Origin: Litoribacter ruber
GTDB lineage: Bacteria; Bacteroidota; Bacteroidia; Cytophagales; Cyclobacteriaceae
Length of the DNA stretch: 64,000 nucleotides
Assembly: GCF_018500185.1 (NCBI RefSeq)
Contig: NZ_JAHBGI010000003.1
Coordinates: forward strand, 248,001 to 312,000
Reading direction: 5' to 3'
Every line of letters starts with the position of its first letter. Within the stretch, counting starts at the first letter, position 1. Positions 44,504 through 53,878 of the stretch are shown piece by piece. The notes beneath the pieces were generated by a model. The model was not told where the DNA came from and did not search any database. It saw only the letters and a list, made by a program, of their open reading frames with translations. The translations under genes were made by a program, and so were the position numbers.

Positions 44504-46210
44504 TTAGTTGTTACCGTTTTTAAATTCGTTGTATTCAGCAGGTGTTCCGACAAACTTAACCCTGCCTTTGACAAGTTCAATCACTTTATCAGCCTTTGAA
44601 ATCAACTTTTCATCTTCGGATATGAAAATGGCTGTCCACTCTCCTTTAAAAATGTAATCGATGATTTCTTCTTCTTCACCCTTGAGCAGGCTCCACAGAT
44701 CCTCAAGCAATAAGGTTCTTGGGTTGTGCACCAGACAACGGGCCACAATTATTTTTCTGATATCCACTTGGCTCAACCCTTTACCCTCGGGCATGAGCAT
44801 AGTTTCCAAATCATCTGGAAGGCTAAACACGTAATTATTCAAACCAACCAGCTCCAGCACTTTTCTTACCTTGGGTTCTTCAACATCCCTACCCAAGGTG
44901 ATATTTTCCCGCATTGTACCATGGAAAATATATTGGTTGTTAAAGCTTTCTCCCAGGTATCCCCGGAATTTATTAATATCCAAAACATCCAGAGGAAGCC
45001 CATTGACAATTATTTTGCCGCGGTAATCCTCATAAAGACCTGCCAAAAGATGGAGAAGCGTACTTTTACCACTGCCACTACCACCAGTCAACACCACTTT
45101 TTCCCCAGCATCAATACTGAAGTTAATGTTCTCTAGAATGTTAAATTGCTTATTGGAGGATTTAAAATAAAGCTTGTTGAGTTCAAACTTCAGCCCATGC
45201 TCGTTTTTGGATAAAGACTTTTCGGTACCGATCTGCTTTTCAATAGGCATATCCATTACCAATCCCAGTTTTTCTACAGCAGTCAGGGTATCATATACCG
45301 TCTCCAAGCTTAGAATCATTTTTTCCACTGAACCGATCACGAGGATGATTACAATTTCAGCCGCGACAAACTGGCCTATACTGATTTCCTCGTTTATCAA
45401 CAACAAAGAACCTACTCCCAAAAGTGCTGTCACTATCAACACTTTAAAAGCAATAAGTACTTTGTATTGAAAAATAAGCACATTAAAGTGCTTGTTCCTA
45501 AAATCCACATAGGACTGCAGCAAGTAATCAACCTTCAAAAGAGGTAATTTGGAACTACCCGAAAGCTTAAAGCTAGGCAGTGCCCTTGCCACTTCCTCGA
45601 GCCAATAGGCCACATTGTATTTAGCTGACGATTCTTTTAATGCCGTTTCCATACCCTTAGGAGAGGTAAAGTAAAATATCGCAATCAAAATCAAGATCAG
45701 AATTACCCCAAAAAGGATGAAGTATGGATGGTAAAACGCCAAGAGAATCAGCCCAAATAAAACCTGCAGAATAGCCGTTGGGAAGTCAAGTAACAGCTTT
45801 GCAGTTCCTTTTTGCAGGTTGACTGAGTCAAAAAACCTGTTGACCAATTCGGGGGCATATTTGTTTTGCAAGGCATCAAGTTTCAACCTTGGGAATCTGT
45901 ATGCAAAGCCTAGGGCTGATTTGGTGAATATTCTTTGTTGCAATTTCTCCGTAAGGTAAAGCTGGCTGATCTGCAGGAAACCGCTGAAAGTAAAGCCAGC
46001 AGCTACCAAGCCGATCAGGATCACCCATGAGGTAGATACCCTACCGCCAAGGATAAAATTAAACAGGGCCTGAATGGCCAGTGGCAAAATAAGCCCCACC
46101 CCACCGTTGAGAACAGCATAGAAATAGATGGCATATACATCACGCTTCTCCTGGTTTAGCAGCTTACCAAACCTTTTCATGGGAGTGATTGCCGGATTGT
46201 CTCCTTTCAT
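44504..46210 (-). CDS. ABC exporter with transmembrane domain and degenerate ATPase domain
   Basis: 568 residues. An ABC-transporter TMD with about six helices (~26-300) is followed by a nucleotide-binding domain (~340-560). Walker A is intact (GGSGSGKST, Lys382), but the other motifs are altered. The Q-loop Gln is replaced (GYLGESF, Glu421), LSGGQ has become LSQVD (479-483), Walker B D-E is LLLED (Glu503-Asp504), the D-loop Asp is Lys (SLLK), and the switch His position reads FISEDE (Glu532). No peptidase C39 domain is present. As a homodimer it would lack any consensus ATPase site. It sits between tetR (4-nt overlap) and hlyD. Confidence 0.9.
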   Translation of the reverse strand: MKGDNPAITPMKRFGKLLNQEKRDVYAIYFYAVLNGGVGLILPLAIQALFNFILGGRVSTSWVILIGLVAAGFTFSGFLQISQLYLTEKLQQRIFTKSALGFAYRFPRLKLDALQNKYAPELVNRFFDSVNLQKGTAKLLLDFPTAILQVLFGLILLAFYHPYFILFGVILILILIAIFYFTSPKGMETALKESSAKYNVAYWLEEVARALPSFKLSGSSKLPLLKVDYLLQSYVDFRNKHFNVLIFQYKVLIAFKVLIVTALLGVGSLLLINEEISIGQFVAAEIVIILVIGSVEKMILSLETVYDTLTAVEKLGLVMDMPIEKQIGTEKSLSKNEHGLKFELNKLYFKSSNKQFNILENINFSIDAGEKVVLTGGSGSGKSTLLHLLAGLYEDYRGKIIVNGLPLDVLDINKFRGYLGESFNNQYIFHGTMRENITLGRDVEEPKVRKVLELVGLNNYVFSLPDDLETMLMPEGKGLSQVDIRKIIVARCLVHNPRTLLLEDLWSLLKGEEEEIIDYIFKGEWTAIFISEDEKLISKADKVIELVKGRVKFVGTPAEYNEFKNGNN

Positions 46211-46884
46211 TTTGTACTTATAACATTAAAAACTAATTCCTTATAAAACTCCAACCTTTCGGTTCCCGAGGCAGTCATCTCTGTGAGCACAGGGATGTGT
46301 TTGGCATAATACGGCTGCAGGAGACTCGACTCCATGATCGTACTCGCCAATGTTTTGGGGAATTTGTAGGTGGGATTAAGCTCATATATAATTTCGGCTA
46401 TCCTTTCTCCTATCTTGAGGTAAGAAGAAAAATAGCCGTTTTTGAAGTCACGCTCTACTTCCTTAGTCATAATAGCCTTGAAGGATTCCTCAATCAGCAT
46501 CTGACGCAGGTGTACTGGGTTGACAAACTCGTTTTGTTTTCCAATGGGTCCATCGATTAATATCTGAAGGGCGATATGCAATTTATGCTTGGGATCGGTG
46601 AGATTGGCTGTCCCCATCACTAAGTTGAGTTCCAAATAACCCCAATACCAAAGATTAAGAAACAGCAGTAATTTGTGTTTGTTTTCAAAATACCTGTAAA
46701 TAGCCGCCTCGGTGCTCCCCACTTCTACTGCAAGTTTTTTAAATGTAAAACTTTCCAGCCCTAACGTGGACATCACCTGGATGCTTTTCTCTATTATTTC
46801 CTTTCCCAAATCAGAACTAAATGGGTCCTTGAGGTAAACATTCTCGTTTACATCAACTCGCATCCTATTTAGCAATTGTTCCAT
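46207..46884 (-). CDS. TetR-family transcriptional regulator
   Basis: 225 residues. An N-terminal helix-turn-helix (~30-75: EKSIQVMSTLGLESFTFKKLAVEVGSTEAAIYRYFENKHKLL) is followed by a helical ligand/dimer domain. It is the first gene of the exporter operon, overlapping the ABC gene by 4 nt (ATGA), so it very likely represses its own operon; palindromic sites lie in its promoter. The effector is unknown. Confidence 0.92.
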   Translation of the reverse strand: MEQLLNRMRVDVNENVYLKDPFSSDLGKEIIEKSIQVMSTLGLESFTFKKLAVEVGSTEAAIYRYFENKHKLLLFLNLWYWGYLELNLVMGTANLTDPKHKLHIALQILIDGPIGKQNEFVNPVHLRQMLIEESFKAIMTKEVERDFKNGYFSSYLKIGERIAEIIYELNPTYKFPKTLASTIMESSLLQPYYAKHIPVLTEMTASGTERLEFYKELVFNVISTK

Positions 46885-46899
46885 ATCCTATCCGCAAAC

Positions 46900-46953
46900 G
46901 TTATCTCTAACTTTATGTTTGCAAAAGTAATTATAAGTTAGTAATACTAACAA
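46900..46953 (-). promoter_or_regulatory. Promoter and palindromic operators of the tetR-ABC operon
   Basis: On the minus strand a -33 TTG (46951-46953), a 21-nt spacer and TACTTTTG (46922-46929) make a good Bacteroidota promoter. The palindrome GTTAGTA-A-TACTAAC (46937-46951) fills the spacer and touches the -33 box, and a related GTTA-TCTC-TAAC (46900-46911) lies at the downstream side. Both share GTTA...TAAC half-sites, as expected for TetR operators. Confidence 0.6.
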
Positions 46954-47003
46954 TAATAATTGTTAAATATTTTAACGGTATGTACCACCTTGGGAATAGG
47001 CAT

Positions 47004-47026
47004 AAAAAAAGCCGCTAAGCGGCTTT
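47004..47026 (-). terminator. Terminator of ahcY
   Basis: On the minus strand AAAGCCGCT and AGCGGCTTT (47008-47016 and 47018-47026 in plus coordinates) form a GC-rich hairpin followed by seven T residues (A-run 47004-47010). It lies 17 nt beyond the ahcY stop. Confidence 0.9.
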
Positions 47027-47043
47027 ATTTATTGTTATGCAGA

Positions 47044-48363
47044 TTAATATCTATAATACTCTGGCTTGAATGGTCCTTCCTGAGGCACACCGATGTACTC
47101 GGCTTGCTCCTCTGATAAGGTCTCCAACTCAACACCCAATTTGCTAAGGTGCAAAGCCGCTACCTTCTCATCCAAATGCTTAGGAAGTACATATACCCCC
47201 GGTTCATATTGATCCGTATTCGTCCAAAGCTCCAGTTGGGCAAGGGTCTGGTTAGTAAATGAATTAGACATTACAAATGATGGGTGACCTGTGGCACAAC
47301 CCAAGTTTACCAATCGGCCTTCAGCCAAAATGATGATCTCGTTGCCTTCCACATTATAAAGATCCACCTGAGGCTTAATTACATCTTTGGTATGGCCATA
47401 ATTCTTGTTCATCCACGCCATGTCGATTTCGTTATCGAAGTGGCCGATGTTACAAACAATAGTTTTATCCCTCATGGCTCTGAAGTGAGGCTCGCTGATG
47501 ATATCTTTGTTACCAGTTGCAGTTACCACGATATCCGCTTCTTTCACTGCATCGACCATTTTCTTAACGGCAAAACCATCCATAGCGGCCTGAAGGGCAC
47601 AGATTGGATCGATTTCGGTTACGATTACTCGCGCACCAGCACCCCTCAAGGAAGCTGCGGAACCTTTCCCAACGTCACCATATCCCGCCACTACGGCCAC
47701 TTTACCTGCCATCATGACATCGGTAGCTCTTCTAATAGCGTCTACTAAAGATTCCTTACAGCCATATTTGTTGTCAAATTTAGACTTGGTAACAGAATCG
47801 TTTACGTTAATAGCTGGCATAGGAAGAGTGCCTTTTTTCATTCTTTCATAAAGTCTGTGAACACCAGTAGTGGTTTCCTCAGAAAGACCTTTGATGCCAG
47901 ATACCAACTCAGGGTATTCGTCCAAAACCATATTGGTAAGGTCGCCACCGTCATCTAGGATCATGTTCAGAGGAGCCTGCTCTTCACCGAAGAACAATGT
48001 CTGCTCGATACACCAGTTAAATTCCTCCTCAGTCATGCCCTTCCAAGCATACACACTGATACCAGCAGCAGCTATGGCAGCGGCAGCATGGTCCTGGGTT
48101 GAGAAAATATTACAAGAAGACCAAGTAACCTCAGCTCCTAGAGCCACCAATGTTTCGATCAAAACGGCAGTTTGGATCGTCATGTGAAGACAACCGGCGA
48201 TCTTGGCCCCTTTCAAAGGCTGCGACTTGCCATACTCTTCTCTCAAAGCCATCAAGCCCGGCATTTCAGCCTCAGCAAGCTTGATCTCTTTTCTGCCCCA
48301 ATCAGCCAAAGAAATATCTTTAACCTTATACTTGACGTATTTTTTAGATGTAGTTTCTGACAT
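47044..48363 (-). CDS. ahcY: Adenosylhomocysteinase (S-adenosylhomocysteine hydrolase)
   Basis: 439-residue NAD-dependent cytosolic enzyme that reversibly cleaves S-adenosylhomocysteine to adenosine and homocysteine in the methyl cycle. Seen: [57 protein letters not shown], the NAD-binding [24 protein letters not shown] and the C-terminal KYYRY-like end (FKPEYYRY). Monocistronic. A -7-like TAAATTTG is present upstream (48405-48412, minus strand), without a clear -33 box. Confidence 0.97.
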   Translation of the reverse strand: MSETTSKKYVKYKVKDISLADWGRKEIKLAEAEMPGLMALREEYGKSQPLKGAKIAGCLHMTIQTAVLIETLVALGAEVTWSSCNIFSTQDHAAAAIAAAGISVYAWKGMTEEEFNWCIEQTLFFGEEQAPLNMILDDGGDLTNMVLDEYPELVSGIKGLSEETTTGVHRLYERMKKGTLPMPAINVNDSVTKSKFDNKYGCKESLVDAIRRATDVMMAGKVAVVAGYGDVGKGSAASLRGAGARVIVTEIDPICALQAAMDGFAVKKMVDAVKEADIVVTATGNKDIISEPHFRAMRDKTIVCNIGHFDNEIDMAWMNKNYGHTKDVIKPQVDLYNVEGNEIIILAEGRLVNLGCATGHPSFVMSNSFTNQTLAQLELWTNTDQYEPGVYVLPKHLDEKVAALHLSKLGVELETLSEEQAEYIGVPQEGPFKPEYYRY

Positions 48364-48444
48364 GTATTCGTTTAGTTATGGATTATTTTCAATTCTTGGA
48401 ATGCCAAATTTACTGAAATGCGAAGACAAAAGAAAATTAGGCAA

Positions 48445-49206
48445 TTAAAGAAATTCAACCTCTTTAAAAGCATATTGGTTCAGCTGGCCACTCTCCTTTT
48501 CTATTTTCAATTTTCCTTCCGTAGTAATACCAGTTATTTTGCCTAAAAATTCACCGTCCATTGGGTCGCGGTAAGCTGACCACTCATTATAACGATAGAG
48601 ATTCTGAATAAAAAGTCTCCGAAGGAGTTCAACTTCACCTCTCTTTAATCGAAGATAGTAATTTTCAACAGTCTTTACAATCAATCGCAATATCTCCCAA
48701 ACTTCCACCTGGCTCCCTGTCAACTTGGCCAGAGATGTCGGGCCTGGAAATGCAAAGTCGGTCTGGTTCAGATTTAACCCAATACCCACTAAAGACATAT
48801 CTATCCCCCTTGTACTGACGCTATTTTCGATGAGCACACCACCCAACTTTCCTTCATATCGATGCATGATGTCATTGGGCCATTTCACTTGTATGTCAGG
48901 TGTGTATTGTGCCAGTACTTCTTGGACTGCCAGGGTAATCATGATGTTCAAATCAAACTGTTGGCTGGCATCTAAGAAAGACGGGGACAAAACCAATGTA
49001 AATGTCAGATTTTTAGAGGGTTCACTAAACCACTGGTTTCCGCGTTGTCCTCTACCCTTAGTTTGCTTATCGGTGATGATAATGGAACCTTCTCGAGCCT
49101 TTCCTTGCTTATAGAGTTGCATAGCTTCATCATTGGTCGAGTGACACTCTGGCAGGTAATGAATGTCTTTTCCCAAAAAAATCGTGTTGGCAAGGATTTT
49201 ATGCAT
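48445..49206 (-). CDS. birA: Biotin-[acetyl-CoA-carboxylase] ligase
   Basis: 253 residues from the ATG at 49206; a GTG 27 nt upstream gives an unlikely extension. Group I biotin ligase without a DNA-binding domain, so it is not a repressor. Seen: CHSTNDEAMQL, the catalytic loop KGRGQRGNQWFSEPSKNLTF, VKWPNDIM and KLGGVLIEN, GIGLNLNQTDF. It attaches biotin to the AccB carrier. Divergent from rsfS; the birA / rsfS / ftsH neighbourhood is common in Bacteroidota. Confidence 0.95.
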   Translation of the reverse strand: MHKILANTIFLGKDIHYLPECHSTNDEAMQLYKQGKAREGSIIITDKQTKGRGQRGNQWFSEPSKNLTFTLVLSPSFLDASQQFDLNIMITLAVQEVLAQYTPDIQVKWPNDIMHRYEGKLGGVLIENSVSTRGIDMSLVGIGLNLNQTDFAFPGPTSLAKLTGSQVEVWEILRLIVKTVENYYLRLKRGEVELLRRLFIQNLYRYNEWSAYRDPMDGEFLGKITGITTEGKLKIEKESGQLNQYAFKEVEFL

Positions 49207-49294
49207 ACAAATATTAGTTATTTTGTCCCACAATAAAGATATTTATCGTTTATTTGGAACTCAAAAATACAGCTTAAAACACTAAATTAATAAT

Positions 49295-49642
49295 ATGACA
49301 GCAGAACAGCTGAGTAAAGTTATCGTGAAGGGAATGGAAGAGAAGAAAGCTTCCGATATTGTAGTAATGGATTTAAGAAATGTAAAAAGTTCAGTATCAG
49401 ATTTTTTTGTGATTTGTTCTGCCAATTCAGACACCCAAGTAGAAGCTATTGCTGATTCAATCGAGGAGACTGTATTTAAAACCAGCAAAGAAAGCCCGTG
49501 GAGAAGTGAAGGAAAAAACAACCGCCAGTGGGTGTTAATAGATTATGCCAACGTAGTAGCACATGTGTTTTTGAAAGACAAAAGGGAATTTTATGCCCTT
49601 GAGGAACTGTGGGGTGACGCAAAAGTGACCACAATCTCTTAA
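49295..49642 (+). CDS. rsfS: Ribosomal silencing factor RsfS (Iojap)
   Basis: 115 residues covering the whole DUF143/Iojap family: IVVMDLRNVKSSVSDFFVICSANSDTQVEAIADSI, WRSEGKNNRQWVLIDYANVVAHVF, REFYALEELWGDA. It binds ribosomal protein uL14 and blocks subunit joining under starvation. It is 63 nt upstream of ftsH in the same orientation. Confidence 0.96.
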   Translation: MTAEQLSKVIVKGMEEKKASDIVVMDLRNVKSSVSDFFVICSANSDTQVEAIADSIEETVFKTSKESPWRSEGKNNRQWVLIDYANVVAHVFLKDKREFYALEELWGDAKVTTIS

Positions 49643-49705
49643 TCCCGCAAACTTATATTTTTCAAAACCGTTCTACTTTAAGTTTATTGCCTTAATAATT
49701 ATACA

Positions 49706-51757
49706 ATGAGTGATAAAAACAAGAATAAAAAATTCATTCCCAAACCTCCTCAGAGGCCAAACTTCCAATTGTGGCTGATCATCACCGCGGTGATCGTGCT
49801 CATTGGAGTTTCGTGGTTTAGCCAGCGTAATGCTGTGGTGGACATCACCATGAAGCGATTTGAGGACATGGTTTTGGCCAATGATGTGGCCAAAGTAGTA
49901 GTGGTTTACAACCAAAACTATGTTGATGTCACTCTGACTGAAAGTGCTTTGGAAAAGTCCCGCTATGCGGATGAACTTGATCTTCAAAATAGATTTGCCA
50001 CCACTTCTGGACCACATTACAGAATCAACATCGCCTCGGTAGATAAGTTTGTCGAAGATTATGACCGACTTGAAAGTCAATTGCCTGAAGAGCAAAGAAT
50101 CGGCTACTCTGCCGAAAAGCAGGAAAGCCTTTGGAACACCTTCGGTAGTTTTGGTTTTCTCATTCTTCTTTTCTTCCTTTTCTGGATCATGATGAGACGA
50201 ATGGCAGGACCAAGTGGGCCTGGCGGACAGATATTCAATGTGGGTAAATCTAAAGCCCAGCTTTTTGATGCCGAAAACAAGGTAAAAATCACTTTCGGCA
50301 ATGTGGCCGGCCTAGATGAAGCCAAGGAAGAAATCCAAGAAATCGTAGAATTCCTTAAAAACCCTTCCAAATTCACGAAACTAGGCGGTAAAATCCCTAA
50401 AGGTGCCCTACTTGTAGGCCCTCCAGGTACAGGTAAGACATTGCTGGCAAAAGCTGTAGCAGGTGAAGCCGGTGTACCATTCTTCACGCTTTCAGGTTCC
50501 GACTTTGTGGAAATGTTTGTAGGTGTGGGTGCTGCAAGGGTTAGGGATTTGTTTAAGCAAGCCAAAGAAAAAGCGCCTTGTATAATCTTCATTGATGAGA
50601 TTGACGCCATCGGCCGTTCAAGAGGTAAAGGCCAGATGCCAGGATCCAATGACGAAAGAGAAAACACGCTTAACTCCCTTTTGGTGGAAATGGACGGTTT
50701 CGGAACTGACACCGGGGTGATTGTACTGGCCGCTACCAATAGGCCTGACGTACTGGATAGCGCCTTGCTAAGACCAGGTCGTTTTGACCGTCAAATCAGC
50801 ATCGACAAGCCGGACATTGTGGGTAGAGAAGCGATTTTCAAAGTTCACCTGAAGCCAATCAAAACGGCTGAGGATGTGGATGCGAAAAAACTGGCAGCCC
50901 AGACTCCAGGCTTTGCAGGTGCCGAAATTGCCAATGTATGTAACGAAGCGGCATTGATAGCGGCTAGAAGAAATAAGAAAGCTGTAGATATGCAGGATTT
51001 CCAGGATGCGGTTGACCGTGTGATTGGAGGTCTTGAGAAGAAGAATAAAATCATATCTCCTGAGGAGAAGCAGATCGTCGCTTACCATGAGGCTGGTCAC
51101 GCAGTAGCAGGCTGGTTCCTGGAGCATGCCGATCCATTGGTAAAAGTAAGTATTGTACCAAGAGGTGTGGCTGCATTAGGTTACGCCCAGTATCTGCCAA
51201 AAGAGCAGTTCCTCTATCAAACCGAGCAACTAATCGACGAGATGTGCATGACGCTCGGAGGAAGAGCCGCTGAAGAGATCATCTTTGGCAAAATTTCCAC
51301 CGGTGCTCTGAGCGATTTGGAAAGAGTAACCAAAATGGCGTATTCAATCGTGTCTGTTTACGGTATGAACGAGAAAATCGGAAACGTTTCTTTCTATGAC
51401 AGTAAGCAATCAGACAGGTTCAGCAAGCCTTATTCTGAGTCAACTGCCGAGACTATTGACCAAGAGGTAAGAAAGCTAATCTTATTTGCCTACGAAAGGG
51501 TAAAAGAGCTCCTAATGGAGAAAAGAGACGCTTTGGAAATTTTGGCAAAAGAACTTCTTGAGAAGGAAATTCTTTTTCAATCCGATCTTGAAAAACTAAT
51601 AGGGAAAAGACCTTTTGAGAAGGAAACTACTTATGAAGCATTCACAAGAAAGATCGATGCAAAAGAAAAAGAGGAATCTGAAGAAAAGAAAAATATCGAA
51701 GACGATATCAAAGAATCAGTAACAGAAAAAATCAGCACCAAAAATGATGAAGATTAA
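49706..51757 (+). CDS. ftsH: ATP-dependent zinc metalloprotease FtsH
   Basis: 683-residue inner-membrane AAA protease. Two N-terminal helices (~20-38 and ~148-168) enclose a small periplasmic domain. AAA module: Walker [20 protein letters not shown] (in VGPPGTGKT), Walker [12 protein letters not shown], second region of homology [20 protein letters not shown]. Protease: [16 protein letters not shown] (H-E-x-x-H). It ends with an acidic, Lys/Glu-rich tail ([15 protein letters not shown]). Degrades membrane and regulatory proteins. Followed by a strong terminator. Confidence 0.98.
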   Translation: MSDKNKNKKFIPKPPQRPNFQLWLIITAVIVLIGVSWFSQRNAVVDITMKRFEDMVLANDVAKVVVVYNQNYVDVTLTESALEKSRYADELDLQNRFATTSGPHYRINIASVDKFVEDYDRLESQLPEEQRIGYSAEKQESLWNTFGSFGFLILLFFLFWIMMRRMAGPSGPGGQIFNVGKSKAQLFDAENKVKITFGNVAGLDEAKEEIQEIVEFLKNPSKFTKLGGKIPKGALLVGPPGTGKTLLAKAVAGEAGVPFFTLSGSDFVEMFVGVGAARVRDLFKQAKEKAPCIIFIDEIDAIGRSRGKGQMPGSNDERENTLNSLLVEMDGFGTDTGVIVLAATNRPDVLDSALLRPGRFDRQISIDKPDIVGREAIFKVHLKPIKTAEDVDAKKLAAQTPGFAGAEIANVCNEAALIAARRNKKAVDMQDFQDAVDRVIGGLEKKNKIISPEEKQIVAYHEAGHAVAGWFLEHADPLVKVSIVPRGVAALGYAQYLPKEQFLYQTEQLIDEMCMTLGGRAAEEIIFGKISTGALSDLERVTKMAYSIVSVYGMNEKIGNVSFYDSKQSDRFSKPYSESTAETIDQEVRKLILFAYERVKELLMEKRDALEILAKELLEKEILFQSDLEKLIGKRPFEKETTYEAFTRKIDAKEKEESEEKKNIEDDIKESVTEKISTKNDED

Positions 51758-51779
51758 TCATTGACGGTAATATTATTAA

Positions 51780-51810
51780 GGCACATAACAACTTGTTATG
51801 TGCCTTTTTT
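51780..51810 (+). terminator. Terminator of ftsH
   Basis: GGCACATAACA (51780-51790) pairs perfectly with TGTTATGTGCC (51794-51804), loop ACT, followed by TTTTTT (51805-51810). Its position shows that the next gene starts at 51838 and not upstream. Confidence 0.95.
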
Positions 51811-51837
51811 GTTGCTTTGTTTGAGATTACAAAACTT

Positions 51838-53085
51838 ATGAACGGAATAGGATCAATCATCTTTATAATAGTATTTACACTTTTATCCACTTTCATCAAC
51901 TGGTACGTTTTCCAAGGGCTCAAAACCTTAGTGGAGGATTGGGGAAGTAATTCTAAGAAGTCCTTCTTTCTTGGTTATTGGATTATATTCGGGGGAATTA
52001 CGTTATTTTCCGTGATTACCTTTATCCGGATCGCTGTGGAAGGCAAGATCCCGCCCAGTGCCCATAACCTCGTAAATGTAATCCTTACGGTAACCGGTAC
52101 CCAAATCGTTTTCATTCTATTCATGCTTGGGGAAGACTTGGTGAGAAGTATGGTCATGGGAGCAAAATATGTAACCTCTGATGAGGCATCTCTTCCATCC
52201 AGGCGAAAGTTTGTTACCCAGCTTGGCCTGGTAGTAGCAGCAATTCCTTTTTCGGGATTTATTTACGGTATTTTTAAGGGCAAATACAATTTCAAGGTCC
52301 ACCACCAGCCGGTTTATTATTCAGACTTGCCTGAGGAATTTGATGGTTTTAAAATCGTGCAGCTTTCTGATATTCATTCCGGCAGCTTCAAGGATTTCGG
52401 TTCAGTGGAGCGCGGGATTCAAATGGTGATTGACCAAGAACCTGATCTTTTTGTTTTCACTGGTGACTTAGTCAATCATAGAGCCGGGGAGATTGATCCG
52501 TTTTTGGAAAAGTTCAGTACCATCAAAGGGAAACACGGGCAGTTTTCCATTCTAGGCAACCATGACTACGGAGACTATATTCCATGGCCTACCCCACAGG
52601 AAAAAAAGGACAATTTCAATAGGATGATAGAACAACATGGGAAGCTGGGCTATAAGTTATTGATGAATGAAAACATCACCGTGAAAAAAGGCAACTCCAG
52701 TATTCGCTTGTTGGGAGTGGAAAATTGGGGTATTGGGTTCAATAAAAAGGGTGATTTAGACAAGGCCCTTGATGGGGTGGACAAAAACGAGTTTAAGGTA
52801 CTTTTAAGCCATGATCCCAGTCATTGGGAAGAAGTGGTAAAAGACCACCCTTCCAACATACACCTGACTCTCTCTGGCCATACCCACGGGATGCAATTTG
52901 GAATAGAAACCCCCGTGATCCGGTGGAGTCCTGCCCAATACAGATATCCCCACTGGGCAGGACTGGCACAGTCCCTCAACCGATATCTCTATGTCAATCG
53001 GGGTTTCGGTTTTCATGCCTTTTCCGGACGGGTTGGTATCTGGCCTGAGATTACTGTAATAGAACTAAAAAAACAACAGGTGTAA
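51838..53085 (+). CDS. Membrane-anchored metallophosphoesterase
   Basis: 415 residues from the ATG at 51838. Three to four N-terminal helices (~4-24, 42-64, 78-100, 118-140) precede a calcineurin-like phosphoesterase domain (~155-415) with all metal motifs: QLSDIHSG (D-x-H), TGDLVNH, LGNHDYGDY, LLSHDPSHW and LSGHTHGMQFG. It resembles the YkuE-type membrane phosphoesterases implicated in envelope lipid/UDP-sugar lipid hydrolysis. The domain faces the cytoplasm or periplasm depending on helix count, which cannot be fixed here. Confidence 0.9.
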   Translation: MNGIGSIIFIIVFTLLSTFINWYVFQGLKTLVEDWGSNSKKSFFLGYWIIFGGITLFSVITFIRIAVEGKIPPSAHNLVNVILTVTGTQIVFILFMLGEDLVRSMVMGAKYVTSDEASLPSRRKFVTQLGLVVAAIPFSGFIYGIFKGKYNFKVHHQPVYYSDLPEEFDGFKIVQLSDIHSGSFKDFGSVERGIQMVIDQEPDLFVFTGDLVNHRAGEIDPFLEKFSTIKGKHGQFSILGNHDYGDYIPWPTPQEKKDNFNRMIEQHGKLGYKLLMNENITVKKGNSSIRLLGVENWGIGFNKKGDLDKALDGVDKNEFKVLLSHDPSHWEEVVKDHPSNIHLTLSGHTHGMQFGIETPVIRWSPAQYRYPHWAGLAQSLNRYLYVNRGFGFHAFSGRVGIWPEITVIELKKQQV

Positions 53086-53217
53086 CATTTTCTGCCCAAA
53101 CTGTTCTTATAAAATAAACAGCAAAATATCCCTATTGGTATATTTTTTCGAGCACCTAGCTATTTATGCTTAGAAAAGGTAAAAAAGAACCCGCTTTTTT
53201 CAGCATACACATATATC

Positions 53218-53264
53218 TTTTAGTGGCATTAGTATAGCTATCATATACTTACCAACCACTAAAA
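53218..53264. repeat. Inverted repeat upstream of the PA2169-family gene
   Basis: TTTTAGTGG (53218-53226) and its exact complement CCACTAAAA (53256-53264) are separated by 29 nt that contain ATAGCTAT. The right arm lies 11 nt before the start codon. It may be a regulator site or an mRNA leader hairpin. Confidence 0.4.
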
Positions 53265-53275
53265 CCAAAGATTAA

Positions 53276-53728
53276 ATGGACAACCCAAATAAAAACACCA
53301 TAGACAAATTAAATGATCTGATAGCTATAGCCGCTGATGGCCGAGAGGGCTATGAAAACGCAGCTGAGAACATTGAGGATCATGGAGCAAAGGCTTCCTT
53401 TAGGCAATTTTCACAGGAAAGAGCCTCCTATGTCAACCAGCTTCAGCAAGAAATCATTGGCCTAAACGGAAAGCCAAAGGACAGTGATGGGGATGTGCAG
53501 GGCGCACTTCACCGAGCTTGGTTAGAAATCAAATCGACCTTTACTGGTGGTGACAGAGAGGCTATTGTAAATGGCTGCATTACAGGTGAAGAATCAGCCA
53601 TTGAGAGCTATGAAAAGGCTTTGGAGAAAGAATATATAAGCGGGTCAACAAGAAGCCTGCTCAATGAACAACTGAGCGGAATTAAAAACGCACTGAATGT
53701 AATAAAGAGTTATCGTGACAATCCATAA
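53276..53728 (+). CDS. PA2169-family (DUF2383) four-helix-bundle protein
   Basis: 150 residues, all helical and ferritin-like in layout: IDKLNDLIAIAADGREGYENAAENI, KASFRQFSQERASYVNQLQQEI, GALHRAWLEIKSTFTGGDREAIVNGCITGEESAIESYEKAL. This matches the PA2169/DUF2383 family of small proteins often linked to stress or stationary phase; no catalytic function is established. Glu/His for a di-iron site are not obvious. Monocistronic with a terminator after it. Confidence 0.88.
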   Translation: MDNPNKNTIDKLNDLIAIAADGREGYENAAENIEDHGAKASFRQFSQERASYVNQLQQEIIGLNGKPKDSDGDVQGALHRAWLEIKSTFTGGDREAIVNGCITGEESAIESYEKALEKEYISGSTRSLLNEQLSGIKNALNVIKSYRDNP

Positions 53729-53750
53729 TTTTTTACCGCATGGATTTGGA

Positions 53751-53781
53751 ACAGTAAGGGCTTTGCTCTTACTGTTTTTTT
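53751..53781 (+). terminator. Terminator after the PA2169-family gene
   Basis: ACAGTAAGGGC (53751-53761) pairs with GCTCTTACTGT (53765-53775), one G-T wobble, loop TTT, with T7 following. Confidence 0.9.
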
Positions 53782-53878
53782 ATGCCTCATCTCTATTTCA
53801 AAACCGGGCTAAAACTAATTTTTTATAACAATTACCATTTTAAATCGTAATATAATAAGAACACTAAAGAAGAGAGCC

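Noticed and set aside
44500-44580. Upstream HlyD start
   Set aside because: It would overlap the ABC gene by over 70 nt; the ATG at 44499 gives normal 4-nt spacing.
48364-48444. SAH riboswitch upstream of ahcY
   Set aside because: The 81-nt leader is AT-rich and has no stable paired core.
51793-51837. Upstream start of the metallophosphoesterase
   Set aside because: It would begin inside the ftsH terminator hairpin; ATG 51838 follows directly after it and begins a membrane helix.
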